56,765 bases of DNA from positions 1 through 56,765 of the forward strand of contig CAYYOK010000009.1 of assembly GCA_964473205.1 (NCBI GenBank). Reading direction: 5' to 3'. A program made the position numbers and the translations under genes. Shown here piece by piece: positions 50,260 through 56,765 of this stretch (position 1 is its first letter; each line of letters starts with the position of its first letter). Below the pieces are notes generated by a model. The model saw only the letters and a list, made by a program, of their open reading frames with translations, searched no databases and had not been told where the DNA came from. The stretch comes from CAYMRL01 sp964473205 (GTDB lineage Bacteria; Deinococcota; Deinococci; Deinococcales; Trueperaceae).

Positions 50260-51453
50260 CTACGGCGCGGGCCGAACCTTGGCGCCGTCTGCCGAGGTCA
50301 GCAACTCGCGGCCGCGGGTCTCCGGCACCAACCATCCGAACCAGAGGACGGCGGCGACCCCCACGCCGGCTATCGCCAGCGACGACGCCGAGAACGACAG
50401 CGCCTGCGCCACCGTCCCTACCACCAGGGGTCCGCCGACCCAGCCGACGTCGCCGATCAGGCGCCACAGGCCGAGGAACTCGCCCATGGCGGCGCGGGGC
50501 GCCAGGTCTGCGCCCAAGGTCATCATGTTGCCGGAGCCCAGCCCGTTGCCGAGCCCGATGACGATGCCGACCGCGAGAAGCCCGACGAAGCCGCCCGCCA
50601 GCGGCAGCAGAGCCAGCCCGAGCGCCTGCACCGCGAAGCAGGGCAAGATCGCGTACTTGCGCCCGTAGCGGTCCATCAGCCAGCCGGCCGGGTAGGCCAT
50701 CGCCATGTCGACGAAGCCGGTGACGCCGACGATCAGGCCCACGGCCGCTACGTCGAGCCCCAGCACCTGCGCGCCGACGAGCGGCAGCAGGACCTTGCGG
50801 CCGGCGCGCACCGCCTGGCCGAGAAGCTGGCCGGTGCCGGCCACCAGCAGGTCGCGGCGGCTGGCGCGCAGCGCCGCGGCGACCTCGCCGGGGTTGCGGC
50901 CCTCGCGCACGTTCATCTCGATGCTCGGCAGCAGCGCCAGCATCATCCAGACCGCCGCGAAGCACAGCAGGCCGGCCAGAACGAACGGCGCGGGGAGACC
51001 CAGCAGCGAGGCGACGACGCCGCCAGCCAGCGGCCCCACGAACTGTCCGAGGCGGTTGACGCCGCCGTAGATGCTGATCAGCCTGCCGCGCTGGCCGCCG
51101 TGCGAGGCGCTGGCGAGGTAGGCGTGCCGCGACACCCCGAACATGGCCAGTCCCGCACCGGCCGCGACCCGCAGCAGCACCAGCGCGGCCACGCTCGGCG
51201 CCAGGGGGGTCAGGAGCAGGCTGAGGCCGTACGCGCCGCCGCCGAGCAGGATCGCGGTCTTCGGCGTGACGAAGCGCAGCAGCCGCCCAGCCGGCAGGTC
51301 GAAGAGCAGCAGGCCGAACGCCTCGCCGGCCAGGATCAGGCCGACGATGCTGAGCCTGTCGTCGAAGCCGGCGGCGAACAGCGGCAGGGTCGGTATCAGG
51401 AGGCCGTCGCAGAAGGCGAGGATCGCCGTCGGTACGTAGAAGGCGAGGAGCAC
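50260..51453 (-). CDS. MFS family transporter
   Basis: The 397-residue protein has 12 hydrophobic segments and the major-facilitator loop motifs: FDLPAGRLLRFVTPKTAILLGG after helix 2 and YPAGWLMDRYGRKYAIL between helices 8 and 9. It resembles drug or sugar efflux carriers; the substrate is not evident. The GTG start lies 3 nt after the glycosyltransferase stop, so it is co-expressed with that gene and korAB upstream. Confidence 0.87.
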   Translation of the reverse strand: MLLAFYVPTAILAFCDGLLIPTLPLFAAGFDDRLSIVGLILAGEAFGLLLFDLPAGRLLRFVTPKTAILLGGGAYGLSLLLTPLAPSVAALVLLRVAAGAGLAMFGVSRHAYLASASHGGQRGRLISIYGGVNRLGQFVGPLAGGVVASLLGLPAPFVLAGLLCFAAVWMMLALLPSIEMNVREGRNPGEVAAALRASRRDLLVAGTGQLLGQAVRAGRKVLLPLVGAQVLGLDVAAVGLIVGVTGFVDMAMAYPAGWLMDRYGRKYAILPCFAVQALGLALLPLAGGFVGLLAVGIVIGLGNGLGSGNMMTLGADLAPRAAMGEFLGLWRLIGDVGWVGGPLVVGTVAQALSFSASSLAIAGVGVAAVLWFGWLVPETRGRELLTSADGAKVRPAP

Positions 51454-51456
51454 CGC

Positions 51457-52638
51457 TCAGGCACCAGGGGCGGGCTCGCTCGGCACGCTCGACGCCCTGG
51501 CGCGCCCAGCGGGCGACCGGCCGCCGTGCAGCCTGATCGCCTGCCGGTAGCGCCCGACCAGCGAGGCCGTGGCGGCGTCCCAGGTCCAGCGCTCGGCCTC
51601 GGCGCGGCCGGCGGCTGCGAGGCGCTCGCGCTCCGACGGTTCTCGCAGCAGCTTGCGGATCGCGGCGCTGAGGGCGTCGCCGTCGCCGGGAGGCACCAGC
51701 ACGCCCGTCACGCCGTCCTTGACGATATGGGGTATCCCGCCGGCGTTCGCGGCCACGACGGGGACGCCCGCAGCCATCGCCTCGATCGCGGCGAAGCCGA
51801 GCGTCTCGCTGTCGGAGGGGAACGCGAAGACGTCGCCTGTGGCGTAGGCGGCGGAGAGGTCCTCGCCCGCCAGGAAGCCCGTGAACTCGACGGGCATGCC
51901 GGCCAGCCTCTCCTTGAGCCAACCCAGCGCGGGGCCCTCGCCCACCACGGCGAAGCGCGCCTCCTCCCTGAGCTGGACGACGGCCTCGGCGAAGACGTCC
52001 ATGCGCTTCTCGAACGAGATGCGGCCGGCGTGGACCACCAACGGCAGCTCCGGATGGCCGCCCGTCAGCCGCGAGCGCATCGCCTCGTCGGCGTGAGTCG
52101 GGTTGAACCTCTCGGAATCGACGGCCTTCGGCCACAGGCGCACGCGCCTGATCCCCAGCGCCCGCGCCAGCTCGACCATCTGCGGGCTGGTGCAGAGGTT
52201 GACGTGCGCGAGGTTGTGGACCTCGCGGTCGATGACCTCGAGCGGGCGCTTGAACCAGCCGAGCGACAGGTCCTCGACGACCTTGGGGTCGGTGTGGAAG
52301 CTCGCCAGCAGCGGCAGGTCGAAGCGCTTGGCGAGACCCGCGCCGAAGGCGCCGAAGAAGACCGGGTTGACGACGTGAACGACGTCGGGGGCGAACCGCT
52401 TCATCTCGCGGCCGAGGCGGCCGCTGGGCACCGCGAACGTCAGCTCCGGGTACCAGGGGAACGGCATGCCGACGGCCGGCACCACCCTGAAGCCGTTGAC
52501 GCCGCGCGGCGACTTGGGCGGCGCGAACACCAGCACGTCGTGGCCGGCCTTCTCGAGGCTCTTGAGGGTGGCGAGAAGCCGCGTCACGACGCCGTCGACC
52601 TTCGGCAGGAAGGTCTCCGACACCAGCGCGATCCTCAA
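51457..52638 (-). CDS. GT4 family glycosyltransferase
   Basis: The protein of about 393 residues has the GT-B fold of family 4: RIALVSETFLPKVDGVVTRLLATLKSLEKAGHDVLVFAPP, DVVHVVNPVFFGAFGAGLAKR, VVHAGRISFEKRMDVF and the donor-site motif FPSDSETLGFAAIEAMAAGVPVVA. It resembles enzymes that glycosylate lipids such as diacylglycerol (SQD2/MgtA type), so a glycolipid role is plausible. The start is doubtful: a TTG is listed, while a CTG overlapping the korB stop (CTGA, 52686) is in the same frame. The long frame further upstream is a shadow. Confidence 0.87.
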   Translation of the reverse strand: MRIALVSETFLPKVDGVVTRLLATLKSLEKAGHDVLVFAPPKSPRGVNGFRVVPAVGMPFPWYPELTFAVPSGRLGREMKRFAPDVVHVVNPVFFGAFGAGLAKRFDLPLLASFHTDPKVVEDLSLGWFKRPLEVIDREVHNLAHVNLCTSPQMVELARALGIRRVRLWPKAVDSERFNPTHADEAMRSRLTGGHPELPLVVHAGRISFEKRMDVFAEAVVQLREEARFAVVGEGPALGWLKERLAGMPVEFTGFLAGEDLSAAYATGDVFAFPSDSETLGFAAIEAMAAGVPVVAANAGGIPHIVKDGVTGVLVPPGDGDALSAAIRKLLREPSERERLAAAGRAEAERWTWDAATASLVGRYRQAIRLHGGRSPAGRARASSVPSEPAPGA

Positions 52639-52682
52639 TGGGCCGCCGTCGGCCGCCCGTTCGCTTGGCCTCGTCTCGTCGA

Positions 52683-53720
52683 TCAGGCGTAGCCGTTCAT
52701 CAGCCGGTCGAGCGCGTCCCTGCCAGGCCGCAGCCTGTCGTCGGGGAGCTCGGAGAGCGGAAGGGGCCCGAAGCCGCTCAGCTCGGCGAGAGATGGGCGC
52801 GAGTCGTCGTAGTAGACGAGGCCGGTCAGCAGCTCGCCCTGCTCTTCGGCCCGCTGCAACCTCGCCATCGCCTGCGCGCGGTCGGAGGCGTCGTAGTCGG
52901 ACTCGAGCCTGCGCAGGGTGAGCCTCGAGCCGTCGTGCAGCTCGACCACGCGCACCTCGCCTTCGATCATCGGATCGATGACGATCTCCTCCTCGACCGG
53001 CACGAAGCCGAGCTCCTGCAGGGCGCGCTCGTGCTCGCGGCCGTAGGCGTACGACTTGCGGGAGTCGGGCTCGTCGTTGAAGGCGACGCAGGGGCTGACG
53101 ATGTCGATGACGGCCAGTCCCCGGTAGCTGAGCGCGGCCTTGAGCAGCTCGCGCACCTGCTTGGCGTCGCCGGCGAACGAGCGCGCGACGAAGCCGGCGC
53201 CGGCGACCAGCGCCTCCATGCACAGGTCGATGGGCGGCAGGTTGTTGACGCCGGCGTACTTGAGCACCTGGCCGTAGTCGGCGGTGGCGGAGAACTGGCC
53301 CTTGGTCAGGCCGTAGACCCCGTTGTTCTCGATGACGTAGACCATCCTGGTGTTGCGCCGAACGAGGTGCTTGAACTGGCCGAGGCCGATCGAGCCGGTG
53401 TCGCCGTCGCCGGAGACGCCGATGGCGCGCAGGGTGTGGTTGGCCTGCAGCGCGCCGGTGCCCAGCGAGGGCATGCGGCCGTGGAGGCTGTTGAAGCCGT
53501 GGGACATCCCCAGGAAGTAGGCGGGCGACTTGCTCGAGCAGCCGATGCCGGAGAGCTTGATCATCTCCTGCGGCTTGAGGTTGAGCTCGAACGCGATCTG
53601 CACGATCTGGTTGGCGATCGAGTTGTGCCCACAGCCCTTGCAGAGTGTGGATGGGTTGCCGGCGTAGTCGGCCTTGCCAAGCCCGACGGCGTTGAGCCTC
53701 AACGAAGCGGGTGTGTCCAT
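52683..53720 (-). CDS. korB: 2-oxoacid:ferredoxin oxidoreductase, beta subunit
   Basis: The 345-residue subunit binds thiamine pyrophosphate: TLCKGCGHNSIAN near the N-terminus, GIGCSSKSPAYF, the TPP motif GVSGDGDTGSIGLGQFKHLVRRN and YVIENNGVYGLTKGQFSAT. It is the catalytic partner of the alpha-gamma fusion subunit encoded 4 nt upstream. Together they convert 2-oxoglutarate (or a similar 2-oxoacid) and CoA to acyl-CoA with reduction of ferredoxin. The ATG has AGGAG overlapping the korA stop. Confidence 0.93.
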   Translation of the reverse strand: MDTPASLRLNAVGLGKADYAGNPSTLCKGCGHNSIANQIVQIAFELNLKPQEMIKLSGIGCSSKSPAYFLGMSHGFNSLHGRMPSLGTGALQANHTLRAIGVSGDGDTGSIGLGQFKHLVRRNTRMVYVIENNGVYGLTKGQFSATADYGQVLKYAGVNNLPPIDLCMEALVAGAGFVARSFAGDAKQVRELLKAALSYRGLAVIDIVSPCVAFNDEPDSRKSYAYGREHERALQELGFVPVEEEIVIDPMIEGEVRVVELHDGSRLTLRRLESDYDASDRAQAMARLQRAEEQGELLTGLVYYDDSRPSLAELSGFGPLPLSELPDDRLRPGRDALDRLMNGYA

Positions 53721-53724
53721 GCTC

Positions 53725-55554
53725 CTATGCCTTCCTCTCGAGGTGCGGTGACAGGGCGCCGACGACCCACTCAGCGGTGAGCGGCATGCCGTCGATGTTG
53801 CCGATGGGCACGAGGCGCGCCGCGAGCTCAGGGAACTCGTCGCGCAAGATCGCGGTGAGCTGGCCATCGCGGTTGAGCTCTACGACCACGGTCTTGTCGT
53901 GAGCCGCCAGGAAGTCGCGGACCTCACCGTCGACCGGCAGCGAGCGGATCCTCATGGTGCTGAAGTGGTGCCCGTCCGCGGCCAGCCTGTCGCTCGCCTC
54001 CTCGATCGCGTAGCGGGTGGTCCCGTAGAAGACGACCGCCAAGGGCGCGCCGGGCCACTCGTTGACGACGGGCCCCGGCACCATCGTCCTGGCGGTCTCG
54101 AACTTGCGCCTGAGGCGCTCCATGTTCGGCTGCCAGTGCTCCGAGCGCTCGCTGTAGCGCGCGTTCTCGTCGTGACCTGTGCCGCGCCCGAACCAGGCGG
54201 CGGCGGGGTTGGGGTTGCCGGGCAGCGTGCGGTAGGCGATGCCGTCGCCGTCGACGTCCTTGTAGCGCTGGAAGCCCAGCTCGGTGACCTGTTCGGCGCT
54301 CAGCACCTTGCCGCGCTTGAGCGGCTCGGCCGGGTACTCGAACGGCCGGCCCATCCAGTTGTTCATGCCGAGGTCGAGGTCGGAGAGCACCAGCACCGGC
54401 GTCTGCAGCTGGTCGGCGAGGTCGTGCGCGCGGTAGCCGAACTCGAAGCACTCCTCGATCGACGAGGGGAACAGCACCACGTGCTTGGTGTCGCCGTGGC
54501 CGACCTGGTACGCGAACGCGACGTCGCCCTGACTGGTCCTGGTCGGCAGGCCGGTGCTGGGCCCGACGCGTTGGATGTCCCACACCACCGCCGGGACCTC
54601 GGCGAAGTATGCGAGACCCAGGAACTCCGCCATCAGCGACATGCCCGGGCCGCTGGTGGCCGTCACGGCGCGGGCGCCGGCCCAGCTAGCGCCCACCACC
54701 ATGCCGATGGCGGCGAGCTCGTCCTCGGCCTGGACGACCGTGTACGTCGGGCGGCCGTCCGGATCGGTGCGCAGCCCGGGGAGGTGGTCGCGCAGCGCGT
54801 CGATGAAGCTGGTCGAGGGCGTGATCGGGTACCACGCCGCGACGCTGACGCCGCCGAAGATCGAGCCGAGCGCCCCGGCCTCGTTGCCCGTCATGGTGAT
54901 CAGGCCCTGGGTGAGGTCCATCGGTTCGACGCGGTACGGGTCGACCTTCTGGATGTTCTCGCTCGCCCACTCGTAAGCAGCCTTGACGATCGGGAAGTTG
55001 CTGTCGACGAGCTTCTGCCGGCCGCCGAACTGGTGGCTCAGCGCCTCGTGCGCGACCTCGAGCGGGACTCCGAGCACATGCGCCACGACGCCCACGTACG
55101 TCATGTTGGCGATGTACTCCTTGATCTTGCCCTTGATCTCGAAGCCGCCGAGCAGCTCCTTGACCGGGACCGGATAGTAGGTGAGGTCGGCGCGGTCCGG
55201 CTGGTAGCGGAGGTCGGCGTTGTAGAAGCAGACACCGCCGCTCGGCAGCTGCGCGATGTCCTCGTGGAGCGTCTGAGGGTTGAACGCGACCAAGAGCTCC
55301 GACGGCCGCCGCGCGATGTAGCCCTGGTGGCTGACCCGGATGTGGTACCAGGTCGGCAGTCCCTGGATGTTCGACGGGAAGATGTTCTTGCCGTGAACCG
55401 GGATGCCCATCTTGAAGAACGAGCGCAGCAGCGTCAGGTTGGCGGTCTGGCTACCGGTGCCGTTGGCGGTGGCTACCGCGAGCGAGAAGTCGTTCACGAT
55501 GCTATGCACGTCGGTCGTCGAGCTTGGTCGGCTCGACAGCTCAGGTACACCCAT
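53725..55554 (-). CDS. korA: 2-oxoacid:ferredoxin oxidoreductase, fused gamma-alpha subunit
   Basis: The 609-residue protein joins the gamma domain (about 15-190: VNDFSLAVATANGTGSQTANLTLLRSFFKMGIPVHGKN) with the alpha domain (about 205-600: GNEAGALGSIFGGVSVAAWYPITPSTSF, TATSGPGMSLMAEFLGLA, VWDIQRVGPSTGLPTRTSQGD). The YPITPST motif is the 2-oxoacid-binding loop. Fusion in one chain is common in aerobic bacteria. The 149-nt gap before it is shared with the divergent gene at 55704. Confidence 0.94.
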   Translation of the reverse strand: MGVPELSSRPSSTTDVHSIVNDFSLAVATANGTGSQTANLTLLRSFFKMGIPVHGKNIFPSNIQGLPTWYHIRVSHQGYIARRPSELLVAFNPQTLHEDIAQLPSGGVCFYNADLRYQPDRADLTYYPVPVKELLGGFEIKGKIKEYIANMTYVGVVAHVLGVPLEVAHEALSHQFGGRQKLVDSNFPIVKAAYEWASENIQKVDPYRVEPMDLTQGLITMTGNEAGALGSIFGGVSVAAWYPITPSTSFIDALRDHLPGLRTDPDGRPTYTVVQAEDELAAIGMVVGASWAGARAVTATSGPGMSLMAEFLGLAYFAEVPAVVWDIQRVGPSTGLPTRTSQGDVAFAYQVGHGDTKHVVLFPSSIEECFEFGYRAHDLADQLQTPVLVLSDLDLGMNNWMGRPFEYPAEPLKRGKVLSAEQVTELGFQRYKDVDGDGIAYRTLPGNPNPAAAWFGRGTGHDENARYSERSEHWQPNMERLRRKFETARTMVPGPVVNEWPGAPLAVVFYGTTRYAIEEASDRLAADGHHFSTMRIRSLPVDGEVRDFLAAHDKTVVVELNRDGQLTAILRDEFPELAARLVPIGNIDGMPLTAEWVVGALSPHLERKA

Positions 55555-55703
55555 GCGTTACATCAACCTCCTGGCGAGAGCCTGGCAACGCCAGGCGAAG
55601 GGTGCGCCGCACCCCTACTCTCGCGCTCACGTCGGTCTTGCCGACCGCCCGTATGGGCGCTGGTCAATACTATCGTGGCAATAATCGCGGCATAGAGTGC
55701 GGA

Positions 55704-56486
55704 ATGAGCATTCGGCAGAAAGCATTAACTCTCAAACGGCTCCACGAAGCCCCCGAGATTCTGCGCGTCGTCAACGTGTGGGACGCTGCGTCCACCAAGG
55801 TCGTGGCGGCGCTGCCGGCCACCAAGGCGATCGCGACGGCGGGGCACTCGATAGCCGCCTCGCACGGCTACAAGGACGGCGAGATCCCCTTCGACCTCGC
55901 CCTCGCGGCTCTGGAGCGCATCGTCGCGGCCACCGACCTGCCCGTCACGGCCGACCTCGACGAAGGCTTCAGCGCTGTCTTCGGTGACGCTGGGGAGACG
56001 ATCAGGCGCGCGATCGGCGTCGGCGTCGTGGGAGCCAACGTCGAGGACCGCCTGCGGCCGCTGGCCGACTCGGTAGCCGCGGTGCGCTCGATCGTCAGAG
56101 CCGGCGAGGCGGAGGGCGTGGCCTTCCAGTTGAACGCCCGCACCGACGCCCTGCTGCGCGGCGGCGACAGGCCGCTGGCCGACAGCTTGGCCGACGCCGT
56201 CGAACGCGGTCGCGCCTACCTCGACGCCGGCGCCAGCCTGGTATTCGTGCCCGGCAAGCTCGACCGCGAGGCCACCAGCTACCTCGTCGACGGACTGGGC
56301 CGCGGCAAGCTCAGCGTCATCGGCGTTCCCGGCGCCCTGAGCGCTGCCGAGTACCAGGAGCTGGGCGTGGCGCGCATCTCCTACGGGCCGTGGACGCAGC
56401 GCTACGCGCTGACGGCGTTCGAGGAGCTCGCCCTGTCGCTGTACGCGGACGGCACGGTGCCGGCCAGCACCAAGGCGCTCAACTGA
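55704..56486 (+). CDS. Isocitrate lyase/phosphoenolpyruvate mutase family protein
   Basis: The 260-residue protein has the PEP mutase/isocitrate lyase barrel: RVVNVWDAASTKVV at the start, ATAGHSIAASHGYKDGE, the metal-binding VTADLDEGFSA, ANVEDRL and NARTDALLRGG. Members cleave or rearrange C-C or C-P bonds of 2-hydroxy or 2-methyl acids; this subgroup is largely uncharacterised. TAGAGT (55693-55698) lies 5 nt before the ATG, indicating a leaderless transcript and setting the start. It is divergent from korA. Confidence 0.88.
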   Translation: MSIRQKALTLKRLHEAPEILRVVNVWDAASTKVVAALPATKAIATAGHSIAASHGYKDGEIPFDLALAALERIVAATDLPVTADLDEGFSAVFGDAGETIRRAIGVGVVGANVEDRLRPLADSVAAVRSIVRAGEAEGVAFQLNARTDALLRGGDRPLADSLADAVERGRAYLDAGASLVFVPGKLDREATSYLVDGLGRGKLSVIGVPGALSAAEYQELGVARISYGPWTQRYALTAFEELALSLYADGTVPASTKALN

Positions 56487-56609
56487 GGGGCCGTCACCGA
56501 TCGTGAGTCAGCGCGGCCGCTTCCTGCATCAACGCGCGCCGCAGCAGTGCTCACAAGGCGACGAGGCAGCGGCCGGGCGGGCAGTAGGAACTCTAGGCCC
56601 TCCTGGAGC

Positions 56610-56765
56610 TCAGGCCTCTAGCGCGTTCTCGTCCTCGTCAGCGTCGAGCTCCTCGGCATCGAGAGCGAAGCCCGCCTGCGGGCGCCCCGCCGCGACCTTG
56701 GCCCGGCCGTCCGCTGCGAGTTTGGTGTAGACGTCGTTCTTGATGTTGTCGGCGAGGTGGGGGTT
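56610..56765 (-). CDS. recA: Probable RecA C-terminus, 5' part outside the window
   Basis: The last 51 codons of a minus-strand gene are visible. They read NPHLADNIKNDVYTKLA, then a Gly/Ala linker and a very acidic end (LDAEELDADEDENALEA). A helix of the 'NP..A..I...V...L' type followed by an acidic tail matches RecA C-termini, where the tail restrains DNA binding. The conserved ATPase core is not in the window, so the call rests on this tail only. The 120 nt between its stop and the previous gene holds nothing recognisable. Confidence 0.55.
   Translation of the reverse strand, partial: NPHLADNIKNDVYTKLAADGRAKVAAGRPQAGFALDAEELDADEDENALEA

Noticed and set aside
50143..52692. 849-codon plus-strand open frame
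   Set aside because: It lies antisense to the MFS and glycosyltransferase genes, is rich in Gln/Arg/Ala/His and has no family motif.

Overview
The window is a high-GC bacterial chromosome segment with short intergenic gaps, 4-nt gene overlaps and many GTG/TTG starts. At least eight genes carry a TANNNT -10 box only 5-9 nt before the start codon, the leaderless-promoter layout described for Deinococcus. With the complex I operon order, a gamma-alpha fused 2-oxoacid:ferredoxin oxidoreductase, a SARP/BTAD-type regulator and TPR-GGDEF signalling proteins, this suggests a Deinococcota lineage (Truepera-like). That placement is inference; no rRNA gene is present.

Layout. 1-4199: nuoABCDEF (minus strand, nuoF cut by the window edge) behind a promoter whose -10 sits in a perfect 8-bp inverted repeat. 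4486-5986: tRNA-Lys and a padR-VOC operon with a visible operator cluster. About 6100-17000: a lower-GC island made of two convergent operons. The plus operon holds a TIM-barrel isomerase, DppB- and DppC-like permeases and an IclR regulator. The minus operon holds a solute-binding protein, a second isomerase, a split transketolase, an M20 hydrolase and a class-III aminotransferase. Both outer promoters share an operator-like element just after the -10. The island looks like an IclR-controlled pathway for an unidentified, probably N-substituted, sugar-like compound. It is flanked by a VOC gene remnant on the left and an intact VOC gene on the right.

17092-27032: host-like genes (VOC, membrane protein, HD-GYP, small secreted protein, tRNA-Glu), then a LacI-controlled alpha-glucan uptake operon (lacI, binding protein, two unusually enlarged CUT1 permeases, debranching enzyme). 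27140-32238: tRNA-Val followed by a lower-GC accessory region with a three-gene DNA adenine methylase / ParB-like / PD-(D/E)XK nuclease module (a candidate defence system) and a dead DUF1697 gene. 32384-43618: merR/DUF4188 pair, DNA-repair-like genes, YbaK, an SMR exporter behind a guanidine-III riboswitch, CDF transporter, phytol/dolichol kinase-like protein, AraC-VOC pair, M20 amidase, TPR-GGDEF and a RIO-type kinase.

43945-56765: a large SARP/AAA regulator broken by two frameshifts, an M19 dipeptidase, PAS-GGDEF-EAL, a minus-strand run of korA-korB-glycosyltransferase-MFS, an isocitrate lyase/PEP mutase-family gene, and the probable C-terminus of RecA at the right edge. I saw no rRNA, CRISPR array, transposase or integrase.
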